Assembly: GCA_013399305.1 (NCBI GenBank)
Contig: VXAI01000472.1
Span: 39,432 to 103,431 of the forward strand
Direction of reading: 5' to 3'
Length of the DNA: 64,000 nt
From: Rostratula benghalensis
Lineage: Eukaryota; Chordata; Aves; Charadriiformes; Rostratulidae
Positions within the stretch are counted from its first letter, which is position 1; each line of letters begins with the position of its first letter. A program made the translations under genes and the position numbers. The notes beneath the pieces are model-generated. The model was not told the DNA's origin. It saw only the letters and a program-made list of their open reading frames with translations, and made no database searches. Shown here in pieces: positions 53,101 to 64,000 of this stretch.

Positions 53101-54439
53101 AATGTGGGGAAAAGAAAGACAGCACCACCTTTGCTACAGACTCAACGTAGATGAGAGGCAGCCTCCATAAATAAGCCCCTGCAGAGCTGCCTTTATTTCT
53201 CTTTGCTTTGTCCCATTGGATCCAACACAAGAAAGTACCTTCTCACCCCAGGGATGCCAAGGGCTGAGCATCAGGAGCTGCCTGGTAACACGAAGGATGC
53301 CAGCAGGTGAGTGTGCTCTGACAAACCTCTCCCACTGCACAGGCCGAGCACAAAGCCCAAAGGAGAGAGGTCGGGACAAATGAACAATGGCAAAGCAAAT
53401 GGTGCATGTTTGGACAAGAACCAAAATACAAACCCTAACCTCTGTTAAAAAACCCCAGGATTAGACACAGCCACACTTAACAGATGAGACTTCAGGCCCC
53501 CCCTTCTTGGCAGCTACAACCAAAGAATTAGAATCAGGGAAGGGAGAGGGGTCCAGGATTTTTATTTATTTTTTTTCCCTGAAAAAATAGCTTTGTTCAG
53601 ATTTATTAAAGATCAGCTTATCCACCAGGGAAGAAGGAAGAAAGAGACACATGCTATTAGGGAAGTAGTCACCTTCTAAGACCCATGACAGTAATCATAA
53701 CACCCCAAGTATGATTTTGCGGGACCCAAATGCTTTCTTTCACGGCTTCCATGCTATAACCAGATAGGACTAAAAGTGTTTCACCAAAGCTTTGTACAAC
53801 GAGCAACTGTTTGAGACACAAAAGCCAAGGGGTAATTACATCTTCCTGTTTGCTCTTCCAGCCAGCCATTTTTTTAAAGGCCTACTGCAAAAAAGAATTG
53901 CCTTGAAAGCCTTCCAAGGCAACACCAACTCCAAGGTTTTGTATTTTTCTGATTTGGGGGAAATGCGAGAGCAAATTAACTACGCTATGGCACAAGCATC
54001 CGTGCCTCTGATGAAAATTACACCACCACTGTTGGTAAGTCTTTAACACCACTGGTGACTAGCCCTGCACAATTTTTACATGCTGCAATTTTAAAACAGG
54101 ACTTAACAAGCAAAGTGTATCAAACACAGGAATAACTAAACAGAACAGCAATGTTTGTTCAAGGTTTCTAGGTGTGGCTGTAGCCAAGACATAATAGGAT
54201 TATTTATATCTGACTCATTTGCTTTGTCTTCATCCACGATTCTCTCTGTTTGGGACTCAATAATTGACTTTTTTCTGCAATTTTTAAAATTCAGGGTATT
54301 TGCAGGAAGGAATCGCAAATTTGAAGTAGAGAGGAGAAATTCCACAAGTTGGTTTATATCATGTTCAACCAAAACTTACTATCACCATCACAGCTAAACT
54401 TACCTGCACATGGAAAAGCACACAGAATCTTCTAAAACC
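50104..54439 (-). other. DIP2B intron 1, segment d
   Basis: About 4.3 kb with simple A or T runs (51244-51264, 53562-53577) and no recognised gene or transposable element. Confidence 0.7.
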
Positions 54440-54882
54440 CATCACTGAACCATGTCCCTCAGCACTGTGTCAGCCCATCCTTTAAATCCCTCCAGGGACT
54501 CCTTCCCTGGGCAGTGTCAAATGTATTCCTGATCTTCAATCTGAACCTCCCCTGGTAAAACTTGAGGTGGTTTCCTTGTGTCCCGTTGCCTGTGATTTGG
54601 GAGAAGAGACGGAACCCCCCCGGCTGCCCCCTCCTCTCAGGGAGTTGGAGAGAGCCAGGAGGTCTCCCCTCAGCCCCCTTTTCTCCAGGCTGAACACCCC
54701 CAGCTCCCTCAACCTCTCCTCATCAGACTCCTTCTCCAGACCCCTCACCAGCTCCGTTGCCCTTCTCTGGACCTGCTCCAGCCCCTTAATGTCCTTTTTT
54801 TTTTTTGTGGGAAGGGGCCCAAAACTGGACACAGCACTTGAACTGGGGCCTCCCCAGCGCCCAGTCCAGAGGGAGGAAGATG
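54440..54882 (-). mobile_element. CR1 LINE fragment, older
   Basis: Reverse-oriented, diverged CR1 (CCTCCAGGGACTCCTTCCC through GGGCCCAAAACTGGACACAG). Its 3' terminus is not recognisable. An internal T11 run lies at about 54796-54806. Confidence 0.85.
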
Positions 54883-55970
54883 CAAAGCCTCGGCAGACCG
54901 TACAGACGCCCACCCACTCTTTATCAGAATGGGTATTTCAAAGTCTCTCCTCTTGTAAGCGACAGCACACCCTCCCCTACAGAGCAGGGGGCTGAGTGCC
55001 AGGAGACCCCCCCTGCTCGACCTGTGCTGGCTCTGCTGCTGCTTTGTGTGCCCGAGCCCCTCACCTCACCCCTGCGCATCTCCGCTTCCTCTCCGCACTC
55101 CGAAAATAACAATACTTCCCCCTTTTCCAATCCAAAAACCTGCGTAAGTACGGAGGTTTTTTATTCCGATTACAATGAGAATTGTTCTTTTTTTAATTTA
55201 TTTTTTTTAATCCACAAGGGATCACTTAAAGTTTCTGCCCTAAGAATAAACACAGGTCCCAGCCTCACAAAACATTTACAGGAGCACTTGACTATTGTGG
55301 GATCTACTTTTTGCTAACACAAGGCAGGCTTCAGTTTTGTGCTGTTCAGCGGGGGGTTTTTTTCCCCTTCAGTTTTGCCTCAAAAGCTTGAAAAAACCCC
55401 AAACACCCCGTATAAAAATAACATGTAAATCTGGTTACCTACCAACGCTTTCACTGCTCAGGAAATGAAGTAAGCGGTTACTTATTTTTTAAGGAACAAC
55501 ACTGACATTCCTAAAAAGTTTAATCCAGTGCCCTCTCCGGTTCGCCAGAGTTCACGGAAGGCAGAGCCCAGGCGCCCGTGCTCTCCGGGCTGGGAAGGAG
55601 TGAAGTGCCCTCAGAGGTGAGAGCAACCTCGAGCCAACTCCGCTGCCAAAAGCTGTTTGTTACGAAACCAGGGCTGCAGCTCTTGAGGACACAGCACGGG
55701 GACAGACGTGCTCTTCTCCAAGCGCAGAGACGCCGTGAGGACTCGCCTCCAAGTCAGCTTTTTAGCAACACCCTCCTCCTTTCACACACACAGCGAGCAA
55801 CCCCGCGTTTAGCCAACCCAACGTCACCAGCACCTTGCTAGAACCAGCCCTAAGGGACACGTAACCATTGGGGGGGTTTTGAATGCCAGAAACGGAACAC
55901 CTTTAATAGGCATCTTCTGCTTGCACTCAGTTAAGAGGGGGGAGGGAAAGACAAAGGCAGCAGAGTTCAA
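54883..55970 (-). other. DIP2B intron 1, segment e
   Basis: About 1.1 kb; nothing recognised beyond T-rich patches. Confidence 0.7.
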
Positions 55971-56058
55971 CAAGCTGCAGATCCCTTCCCACCAAGCTGC
56001 AGATCCCTTCCCACCAAGCTGCAGATCCCTTCCCACCAAGCTGCAGATCCCTTCGCTC
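55971..56058 (+). repeat. 22-bp tandem repeat, four units
   Basis: Four adjacent 22-bp units starting CAAGCTGCAGATCCC. The first three are identical and the fourth differs near its end (TTCGCTC instead of TTCCCAC). Confidence 0.95.
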
Positions 56059-56577
56059 CTCTACCAGAGCCACCGAGGATCGAGCACCTCTGATCGGTGA
56101 ATATTCACCGGGCTGGAATTTGCCGTGTCACTTCCAGGCTCTTCGGAGGAACTCTCCTTCTCCTCCCCACGGTGACAAGGCACATTGTGAGCTTCAGGAA
56201 CCTCAGCTGCTGCCAGGCAGCACAACACTGTGCTGCCCACACATCCTGCCTCCTTCACAGGAAGGCCAAGACCCACCTTTTACTACTGTGTGTTAACTTG
56301 TTAACCTCTGTCTAGAAAGTAAGAAGAAAACTTCAAAGCCTCTTTGCCCTCCTCAGGGTTGCTCTTGGCTGGTCAGCTTATCCATGTCATCTTTGTTTCC
56401 AGAGAAGCACACAAAGCTTCCACAGCCAGTAATTACAGTGAAAGGTGATGATGAAGACACAACCACCAGGCAAGGAAAAGAGTTTTATCAGGACATCCAT
56501 CCTGCATACATGCACTCCCTGCTGCTCTCAGCAAGGCAATGACAGTCACTGCCAGAAAAGGTGCTTCATATTGAAAT

Positions 56578-56886
56578 GGGAGACCTTAGAGCCCCTTCCA
56601 GTGTCTGAAGGGAGCTCCAGGAGAGCTGGGGAGGGACTCTTGGTCAGGGAGTGGAGTGACAGGACAGGGGGTAACGGCTTGAAATTGGAAAAGATTGAGG
56701 TGAGATCTCAGGAAGAAGTTGTTTGGGGTGAGGGTGGTGAGAGCCTGGCCCAGGTTGCCCAGAGAAGCTGTGGCTGCCCCATCCCTGGAGGGGTTCAAGG
56801 CCAAGTTGGAGGGGGGTGTCCCTGCCCAGGGCAGGGGGTGGCAGTGGATGATCTTTAAAGTCCCTTCCAACTGTCCCTTCCAGCTC
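56578..56886 (+). mobile_element. CR1 LINE fragment with small internal deletion
   Basis: Plus-oriented, same subfamily as the 24-kb and 30-kb copies. It lacks the usual 26-base piece around CTTGGAGCCACCTGGGC near 56815 and has lost a clean 3' tail. Confidence 0.88.
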
Positions 56887-59800
56887 TTGTGGAAAATACT
56901 TCTTCTTAGCTTCCTGCAGTGCACTTCAAGAGCTGGGAAGGACTGGAGGTACCGCACAAGGGTGAGTTTCCCAGCAGAACCGGGCTGTGCTGGCACCAGG
57001 GAGACCTGTGTGGCTGCAGTGACAGCGGGGTCTCCCCTCTGAGCTCTGCCAGGAGAGGCAGGGACACAGCAGAACTTCTTCCAGCAACTTACTTATGCTG
57101 CTCTTGGAGAACTTTATTACAAACTTCTTTTAGAGGGACACCAATGTTGCTATTCCTTAGTTTTCTTAATGCAAAGTGAGCTACCATCCAGAATTACGTG
57201 CACGAACACCTAATCTTTGCAATTTACGCTTTATTTCCAATAATAGGATGGTTTAGTTCTCAAACTTTAGGACTAAGGTACAGGAACAACATCCCTGGGC
57301 AGAACGAAAGGCAGGAAAAACATCCCAAACAATGCTTTTCCACCGCTGCGCTTCAGACCCGATGTTTGACATTAGTCCTCACCCCAGAGGCAAAATGGGA
57401 GTGCTTTATCCACTAAGTCAACCAGCTCCCACGGCTGTAGCCATCCTAAATGGAATGCATTATTCCTGCATTAAAACATATGTTTTTCAAGGCAGCTAGC
57501 CATCCGGCTGTTCCGAGAGAGATTACAGAAGACCTAATTTTATCAGGCAGGGATACAATTCTCCCGGTTGTTTTTGCTCCCTAGGGACACAGAGCTGGTG
57601 AAAGCAGGTTGCCTGACTGCTGGGGAACAATTCCGAGAGGCTCAGTTGCTGATGAGCGAGGCAGTAACTCACAGCCCGGGTTCCCAAAATAACACCAATG
57701 CATGCCCTGTAGGCTCTGGGGGCTCCCACCCCCATGGAATTCAAAGTCCAGAAAGACCTAGTTTGTATCAGCAATTCTCAAACCAACAAGAATTAGAAAA
57801 AGTTCATGCTGGCAGAGAAGTGCTAACGCTTTAAGCAAGTTTGTTGTTTTGGTTTGGTGTTTTTTTAATTTTTATCAGCTTAAGTTACACTAAAAAGAAG
57901 GTGTTTGCTCACAACAGCAGCAAGAAAAGTTAAGTTACTCTTTGGTACCTATCTTTGGTATAAACAACCTCTGCTGCTTGCACTTCAGAAACTCCCAGCG
58001 TTGGAAAAAAAAATACAGGCTGAAAGAAATAAGCATTTTGTTCAAAAATAAGGAAGTAATATCTGGACAAGAGTAAAAACCCACCACTGGCAAACATTAT
58101 TCAGAATGAGAAATACAGGTGTGAGGCTTTTCCCAAGACTTTTCATCAAAATGCAATGGGAAAATTCGTGTAGCAGATGGAATGCTGCTGCCTGCAGAGC
58201 ATCCGTTAGCTATAAATCACTGTTTCCTCACACATGGTGCAAATTTAGGTCTCTTCCATTCTAATTAACAGAATGAGACATCCTGGTCTGATGACTCTTC
58301 CCCAATTTCATAAACTCTAAGAAAAATTTTGGACTAAAGCAACGTCAACAGAAGAACGTTCCTCTCTATTAATCCAGGTCCAAAAAGCGACTGAGCAACT
58401 CACTGGAGAGATTCAGGAAATGCTTTTTACAACTTGGAGACATTAAAAAAAAAAAGTCATTTTAAGAAATTATCTGAACATTGTATTTGAAACAAATGAA
58501 AACAGGATACTATTCAGCTTCTGCTTGTACCTCTGGGACTTCTCACCATTAGTTCACTCTTTGGCTTCTGAAACTTGCCACTGAATAAACATGATAAATC
58601 CAAAAAAAAAAAAAGCTTCATGACAAAACCTAGTCAGATAGGAGGAATCAGGAAGGAACCCATCACCCTTTCCACAGCATTACTAATGAGCTAGAAACAC
58701 GAGGGGTGCCCCACACACATACTTTCCTATGGAGCTCTGAGTAGTGTCTGGTTCCATGTCTGTTGGAAAGCCCAGAAATCCAGCTCCATCCACCACTGGA
58801 TGCTACCATCCATCACATCTGCTACTTAATATTTCATGCTACGGCATTTTAAATAGAAAACTGAAGATCAGTTATCTAGGACACCACAAAAAGAACACCA
58901 AATGCGGCTTTAGCGCAGATGTGCCAGGCTAACAGGTCTGAGGAACATTTCCAGGCTAAGAACCCAGATGAAACTGCAACTGCCACCCCTACTAGAAGCT
59001 GTAGGAATCATAAAAGACAAACCAGGAATCCTTGCTACCAGATGTCCCCTCCACCTGAGGAAAACTGGTTCTAACTCCAGCAAAGCTTCAGAGAAGCGAT
59101 CAGGGAGGAGGTGGAGGACTCTCTTTAAAGCCTCTAATTTCCTCCTCTCCCCAAGGCAAAGGGTCAGAGCTGCAGCTTTTAAAAATAGCCCCAAACTTGC
59201 TCCTCATTTCCTAAGTGTAAGAGGAACACCACAAAAATAGGCACGTTCTTTAACTCTCCTGGTTACTCTTTGTTACACCAGCCTGGATGCTCCAAACCCC
59301 TTATTTTCTTCAGCACGTTCACATGCCTCAATCATGTAGCAACAGTGAAATCTACTCCCACTCACGGTCGCCAAAATATTTGCCTTTAACTCCCTCTCTC
59401 CAAGCCATTAATCACTGACACCATTCTGCCTTGACCATCTGCATAGTAGACATTTGTCACCAGCTTATGGACCTTGTTTGACGTGCTGGCAAGAGATTTT
59501 GTTTTTACTTTGCTCCTCTCAATCACGACTTGAGCTGTATTTCCTTTTCCTGCCAGACACAGACCCTGCAAGGAACCCACATACTACCATGCTTTGGCAG
59601 CACCTTTTCCTGGGTTGTAAGGCTTCAGAAAATACAGTGTCACCTGAAGTGAGGGCTCTTACCAGAATCTCCCTGAGGCCAAACAAGGCAGGAAGGATCA
59701 CCTGGGAATTTGTGGACACAGCTCCCTACAACATGCTCCAAAAGGTGGGTTTTTTTCTAATGCATTTGAAAGCATTCACTGCCTCAGAACTGTACCTCTG

Positions 59801-62800
59801 CTGGCTGTACACAGAAAAACTGTGTCAAAGTCACGCGCAGATTTCTCAGCAGATTGGGTACCCATCAGCTGTCAGTCCTGCAGGTAAATTAAGGAAGCAA
59901 CATAAAAGCCTTCCCATTACCAGTTTTGCCTAATGCAAGACTTGGGGGTGAGATGCTGCATAAGTGCACAAAACCCACCTGTAAGTCCTGCTAGCTATGA
60001 GGTGATCAGATCCGACTCGCTTATGTTCACAAAGCTCTTCTTCAACCCGTTCTGTCCTACAGCCACAGTTCCCCTCTGAATGGCAGGGAATAAACTGAAG
60101 TAAAACCTTTCTGTTCACTCAGCAAAATCCACACAGCCAGTCCTCACTTGGACCATTACTTCCTTTGACTCTAATCCATTCAAATTCTGTGCTTCAGCTA
60201 CTTAATCCATAAAAAAAGATCCTCACCTACTTTGACGGGCGCCTGGCAATCAAAAGAATGAAAACTGAAACGCACAATTTTTGAAAGAACAGAAAAATAC
60301 CACGATTCTATTGGAAATTTTCAAGCCAAACAAAATAAAGACTACCCACTCGTTTGAGTCAACATGTTTTCTTCCAGTAAGGTTCCATCCTATTTGGCCG
60401 GCCTTCAATCCTGGGTTTCAACTGTTTTGCTGATACTACTTTTTCCACACATGCCACCATCCTCACTATTTCTCCAAGCTTCTGAAAATCCTAACACAAA
60501 GCCTTCCTCTGCAGACAGAGCCTCGATTCTTCACTAAGAGACAATCAGCTTTAAAAGGAACAAACACAGGTGCACGAAGCCATTCACAGAAACACCCCCA
60601 CAAGATCACAAACCAGACAGCCAAATGTATGTTTAACTAGGAAAGTAAACAGAAACCAGCTCCTTCTGCACATGAGGCAAGAGCAAGGATGTGATAACCC
60701 TGCCACATAACCCAGAAGTGACTGAAATGACGTTCAAAGCCCGAACTGCAGACAGGGGAACTCCTCCTTATTGCCAGGTTCATTTCCCCCCTCCTCTTAA
60801 CCTCCTACTTTCTTAGGTATCACAAGTTGTAAGTTCACCTACATCCCTTTACTAGCTAAAAAAATGAAATGTAGTCAGATGAGAACCAGCAACCAAATAA
60901 GCTCTTGAAGAGAGACAAGCTGGCCCTTCCCAGCACAGCCTGGGAGTCAGCTCTCCTGCTTTTGAAGCCAAAGCTCTCGCAGCACCACCGTCTACGTTGT
61001 ACCAAGAGAACAAACTTCACTGTGCAAGCAGTGCAACAGCCTCCTAAGGTGCACCATATACAGCAAATCCCCAGAACGTGCTTAATTAGAGCCTTTGAAT
61101 CTGGCTGTTCCAGAGTTTCTCAGCTCCATTAACATCGCTGTGATGAGGTTAATGGGAGAGGAGCTGCTTGAAAATTTCCGGCCGAATGCAGAAGTGCTTT
61201 AATATTAGTATTTTTATCTGAAGCTGGGCCGAGTGCAGATATTTCCCTTTTTTGTGAACTCACCAGCACAAACTGCAAACATTTCAAGAAGCAGCAGCAT
61301 CACAGAGCGGACACAAACTCACCGTTGCACACAACTGAGGTTCAGCCCCAAAGGAGCAACCCTGGGCTCTCATCCTTACAGAAACATGGAAACGGGGCAG
61401 AAAAGCCTTCTTTAAAAAGTTAATATCCCCAGCACATCCACTCATGAAAAAGAAGCAGATGCAAATACGAAGACAGCCCTTCCCATCATTAGTGATGCAT
61501 AATGTGGGTGTTACCCACGGGTGAAGAAAAGAGCTAGAATGAAATAAAAAACTCAACCCAAAAACAAGAAAAGGAGGAAAACACAAGTCATGAGCAGGTT
61601 CCAGGTTTCACACAGCTCCATGACCCAATTCACTGCTTATGCACAGTTACTGTTATTTAACATTTTTACTGAGAGGCAGTGGCACTGATCCTTTCTGCGA
61701 GGGAATGAGGTGTCTCTGTGAAGTGTGGTGCATGAGATTTGGGTGTAATGGACTTTGTGTTGAAGGAGGTAACTGAATGCCATTTTCTGTTGATTAACAA
61801 ACAATTCATGTTTCCTGAAACACACTCTGCTGCTTTGCTTAGCCATTTTAAGGAATGGGGCTACTGCTACTTGCATGCTGACCACGAGGCTCAGGAAGGA
61901 GTAACCCGGGGATGGCAGAGGTATAATTACTCCTGTTGCTCCGTCCGCACAGATTGTTCCTGAAGAAAGTCTCCCGGCTCATCGTTGCAAACTACAATTT
62001 CTATTTTCAGCATACATTAAACTAATCCTGCTCCACTTTGCATCCTACTTGCTGACACAGCACCTTTTGTGAGCGTAGTGCCAGATAAGGTTTTAATGCC
62101 GTATTTCCCCCACACGGTTATAAATTCTCTGCACTGGGGTGGTTACTGGTAAAACACAGCCCTGCATAGAACTCTCTGCGAGGTTCAGGGCACGAGTTGT
62201 TTATGCTCCTCGCCTGCAGTCTCCTGCACCTGAAGCTGTCTTCCAAAGTACCCCTCTCCGCGAGATCACACATCAAGGGCACAGCCACCTCCCAGTTCCT
62301 GCTGGCAGGGACCCCGGGGTTCCTGCAGGAACCTCACTGCAGGCTCAGTTCCCCTCCTGTTCCCAAAGCGGGGTTTTCTTGCCCAGAAAACCCCACAGAA
62401 ACATTTACACAGTAAACAGCCAAGCCTAGAAACAAAGAGAGCTGCAACAAGGGGGTGGGAAAAAAAAGGATCGAGTGTTCTTATCCCAGCAGCAACTACT
62501 CAGTTAAACATGAAGCATTACTGCCATTTTTAATAAAATGCTTCCATTCAATATTGTTTACTATAAACACTTCATAGTTACTTGCAGTTGAACAATGCAC
62601 ACAGACGCCTCGAAATCTTCATACTTAAGCCTCAAACTAGGGCGTAGTTTTCAAGAACTGCACCATGACTTTACCTCACTGACTCACTCTGCTCCTTCAC
62701 AGGTCAGAGCTCAGTTATCTCAGCAACGAGATACCCTGAAGTATGCTTTCCAAGAGCTTGGGGACACATAAAATTCTTCATGGTTTTTTTCTGATAGAAA

Positions 62801-63859
62801 AGGTGGTTTGCACAAACAAATCCATAATATCTGTAATAAGAAACCTGAGTTTTGAACCCACAGTGGGGCAGTGGATTTAATATTCAGATAATTACTTACA
62901 TAACATTGAAAACTTTACTCTGTAACACCACAATTTAAGCTATTAGAGGAGTTTGTTAAAGATTAGCACAAAGTCACAGCCAGCCATTCCAGTAAAGGGA
63001 TTTAATTTTTTTTTTAAAGTTTGCAGTACGATGTATTACAGGGTCAAACTATAATGGGCTCTCAGAATCAAAAGAAACAAGTTTCACAGGAAATACGAGC
63101 ATATGTTTAAAACATTCAGCAAAATCTTAAAAAAACCCCACATCTAATTATTTCGTGTTACATTTTAAGCAACAGGAGAGAATGTTATTCAATTCTTTGT
63201 TATCATGGAGTACCCAAAACCAAACACCAGATAGCATTATCACTTTAGTTAAATGTTTACAGCAAGTATATCTGAAAAAACGTTTGACAAAAAAACACCA
63301 AATAGCTAACACTAAAAGTTTAACTACAAACAAGCTGCGTTAAGGAAAACATTGCCACAGCCTTTCCATCTGGCAGCCCCCAGCCCAGCCAACGACCTCC
63401 CCATCTTCACACCAGTAAATACAACCCCCCCTTTACACATCCCCCATGTTCTGGGACAGACAGAGTACAGATGTTACCAAAACTTGATTTTCCCTAAGTT
63501 TTCATACTAGGAGATTATTGTAGCCGTGCAGGAAGCCCTCCCCTGTGATCGTAGCATCGAGTTTTGTACCCTGACGGAGGGAGGAGAATTAAAGATATGC
63601 AAAACAGAGCTACCTGCTCTGCAACCTTCACCCTCTGCCTCAGATCCATCCCTCGCCCTCCGGCTTCACAAGGCAACTTTGCAACAAAGCCAGATTGAGA
63701 ACAGCGTTTTTAGGTACCAGGAAACAAAGACATAACCATGCAAAAAAGGAAACAAAAAAAAAAGGAAAAAAACCCCAACCAAGCGCATGCTCTGTCCCGA
63801 TTACGGCTACGCAAAAGAACTTGTTCGGAAAGTGGAGAGCACACCGGGTAGGTCTTCAT
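56887..63859 (-). other. DIP2B intron 1, segment f
   Basis: About 7 kb of AT-leaning sequence with scattered A runs and no recognised gene, RNA or transposable element. Confidence 0.68.
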
Positions 63860-64000
63860 CATGTCCCCAAAGTTCCTTCGGCTCCCCCGCCCCGGGACCA
63901 CCGGCGGACCCGCACCCCCTCCCTCCCCCTCCGCACCCCGAGCTCGGCCGCTGCAGGGAAGAGGCCGCAAGAAGGAAATCCCTCCCGAGGGGGATCCGCT
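63860..64000. promoter_or_regulatory. Edge of a probable CpG island near the DIP2B 5' end
   Basis: The last ~140 bases switch to GC-rich sequence with about 13 CpG dinucleotides, in contrast to the CpG-poor intron before them. No DIP2B exon 1 coding sequence (the ELELELSEG end followed by GT) is found here, so exon 1 should lie just past the window. This is an inference from composition and position. Confidence 0.6.

Noticed and set aside
63710..63970. Possible DIP2B exon 1 at the right edge (frame starting MRPLPCSG)
   Set aside because: It lacks the expected end of exon 1 (ELELELSEG followed by GT); the CpG-rich block is kept only as a probable island edge.
1..64000. tRNA, rRNA, CRISPR array, viral or prophage genes, second protein-coding gene
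   Set aside because: Looked for on both strands by eye; none could be supported. Small intronic RNAs cannot be excluded without a covariance search.

Overview
The window is vertebrate nuclear DNA, almost certainly from a bird. It carries many CR1 (chicken repeat 1) LINE fragments with avian-type 3' ends (short ATTCTATGATTCT-like tails). Between them lie the spliced exons of one conserved vertebrate gene. There is no bacterial, phage or organellar content. Three runs of N (13010-13184, 25872-26347, 41049-41363) are assembly gaps.

The only gene I can support is DIP2B (disco-interacting protein 2 homolog B), on the minus strand and running right to left. I can place 30 consecutive internal coding exons, from 34884 down to 193. 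They join in frame with no stop, frameshift or missing block and total 3722 coding bases, about 1240 codons of a protein that is about 1576 residues in human. I number them 2-31, because the exon encoding the first ~34 residues is not present and the count then matches the roughly 38-exon human gene. The last ~300 residues lie beyond base 1. Paralogue identity (B, not A or C) rests on remembered B-type segments such as [23 protein letters not shown] and [14 protein letters not shown].

Layout: bases 1-21100 hold exons 31-6 at compact spacing (adenylate-forming domain 2 first half, all of domain 1, and part of the linker). Bases 21101-34884 hold exons 5-2 (DMAP1-binding region and Ser-rich linker) in longer introns. 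Bases 34885-64000 are intron 1, with no recognisable exon. The extreme right end (about 63860-64000) becomes CpG-rich, as expected near a CpG-island promoter and exon 1 just outside the window.

CR1 fragments lie in both orientations, and several are very similar to one another, which suggests a recently active subfamily. The observations most worth checking are: two 261-bp CR1 segments 26 kb apart that differ at only two positions; a GC-AG intron after exon 12; a 16-bp minisatellite carrying AGGTCA that runs into a gap beside exon 16; a G14 run just inside the intron 27 donor; a Ser9 tract in exon 3; and inverted CR1 pairs around exons. I found no convincing new gene or undescribed system.
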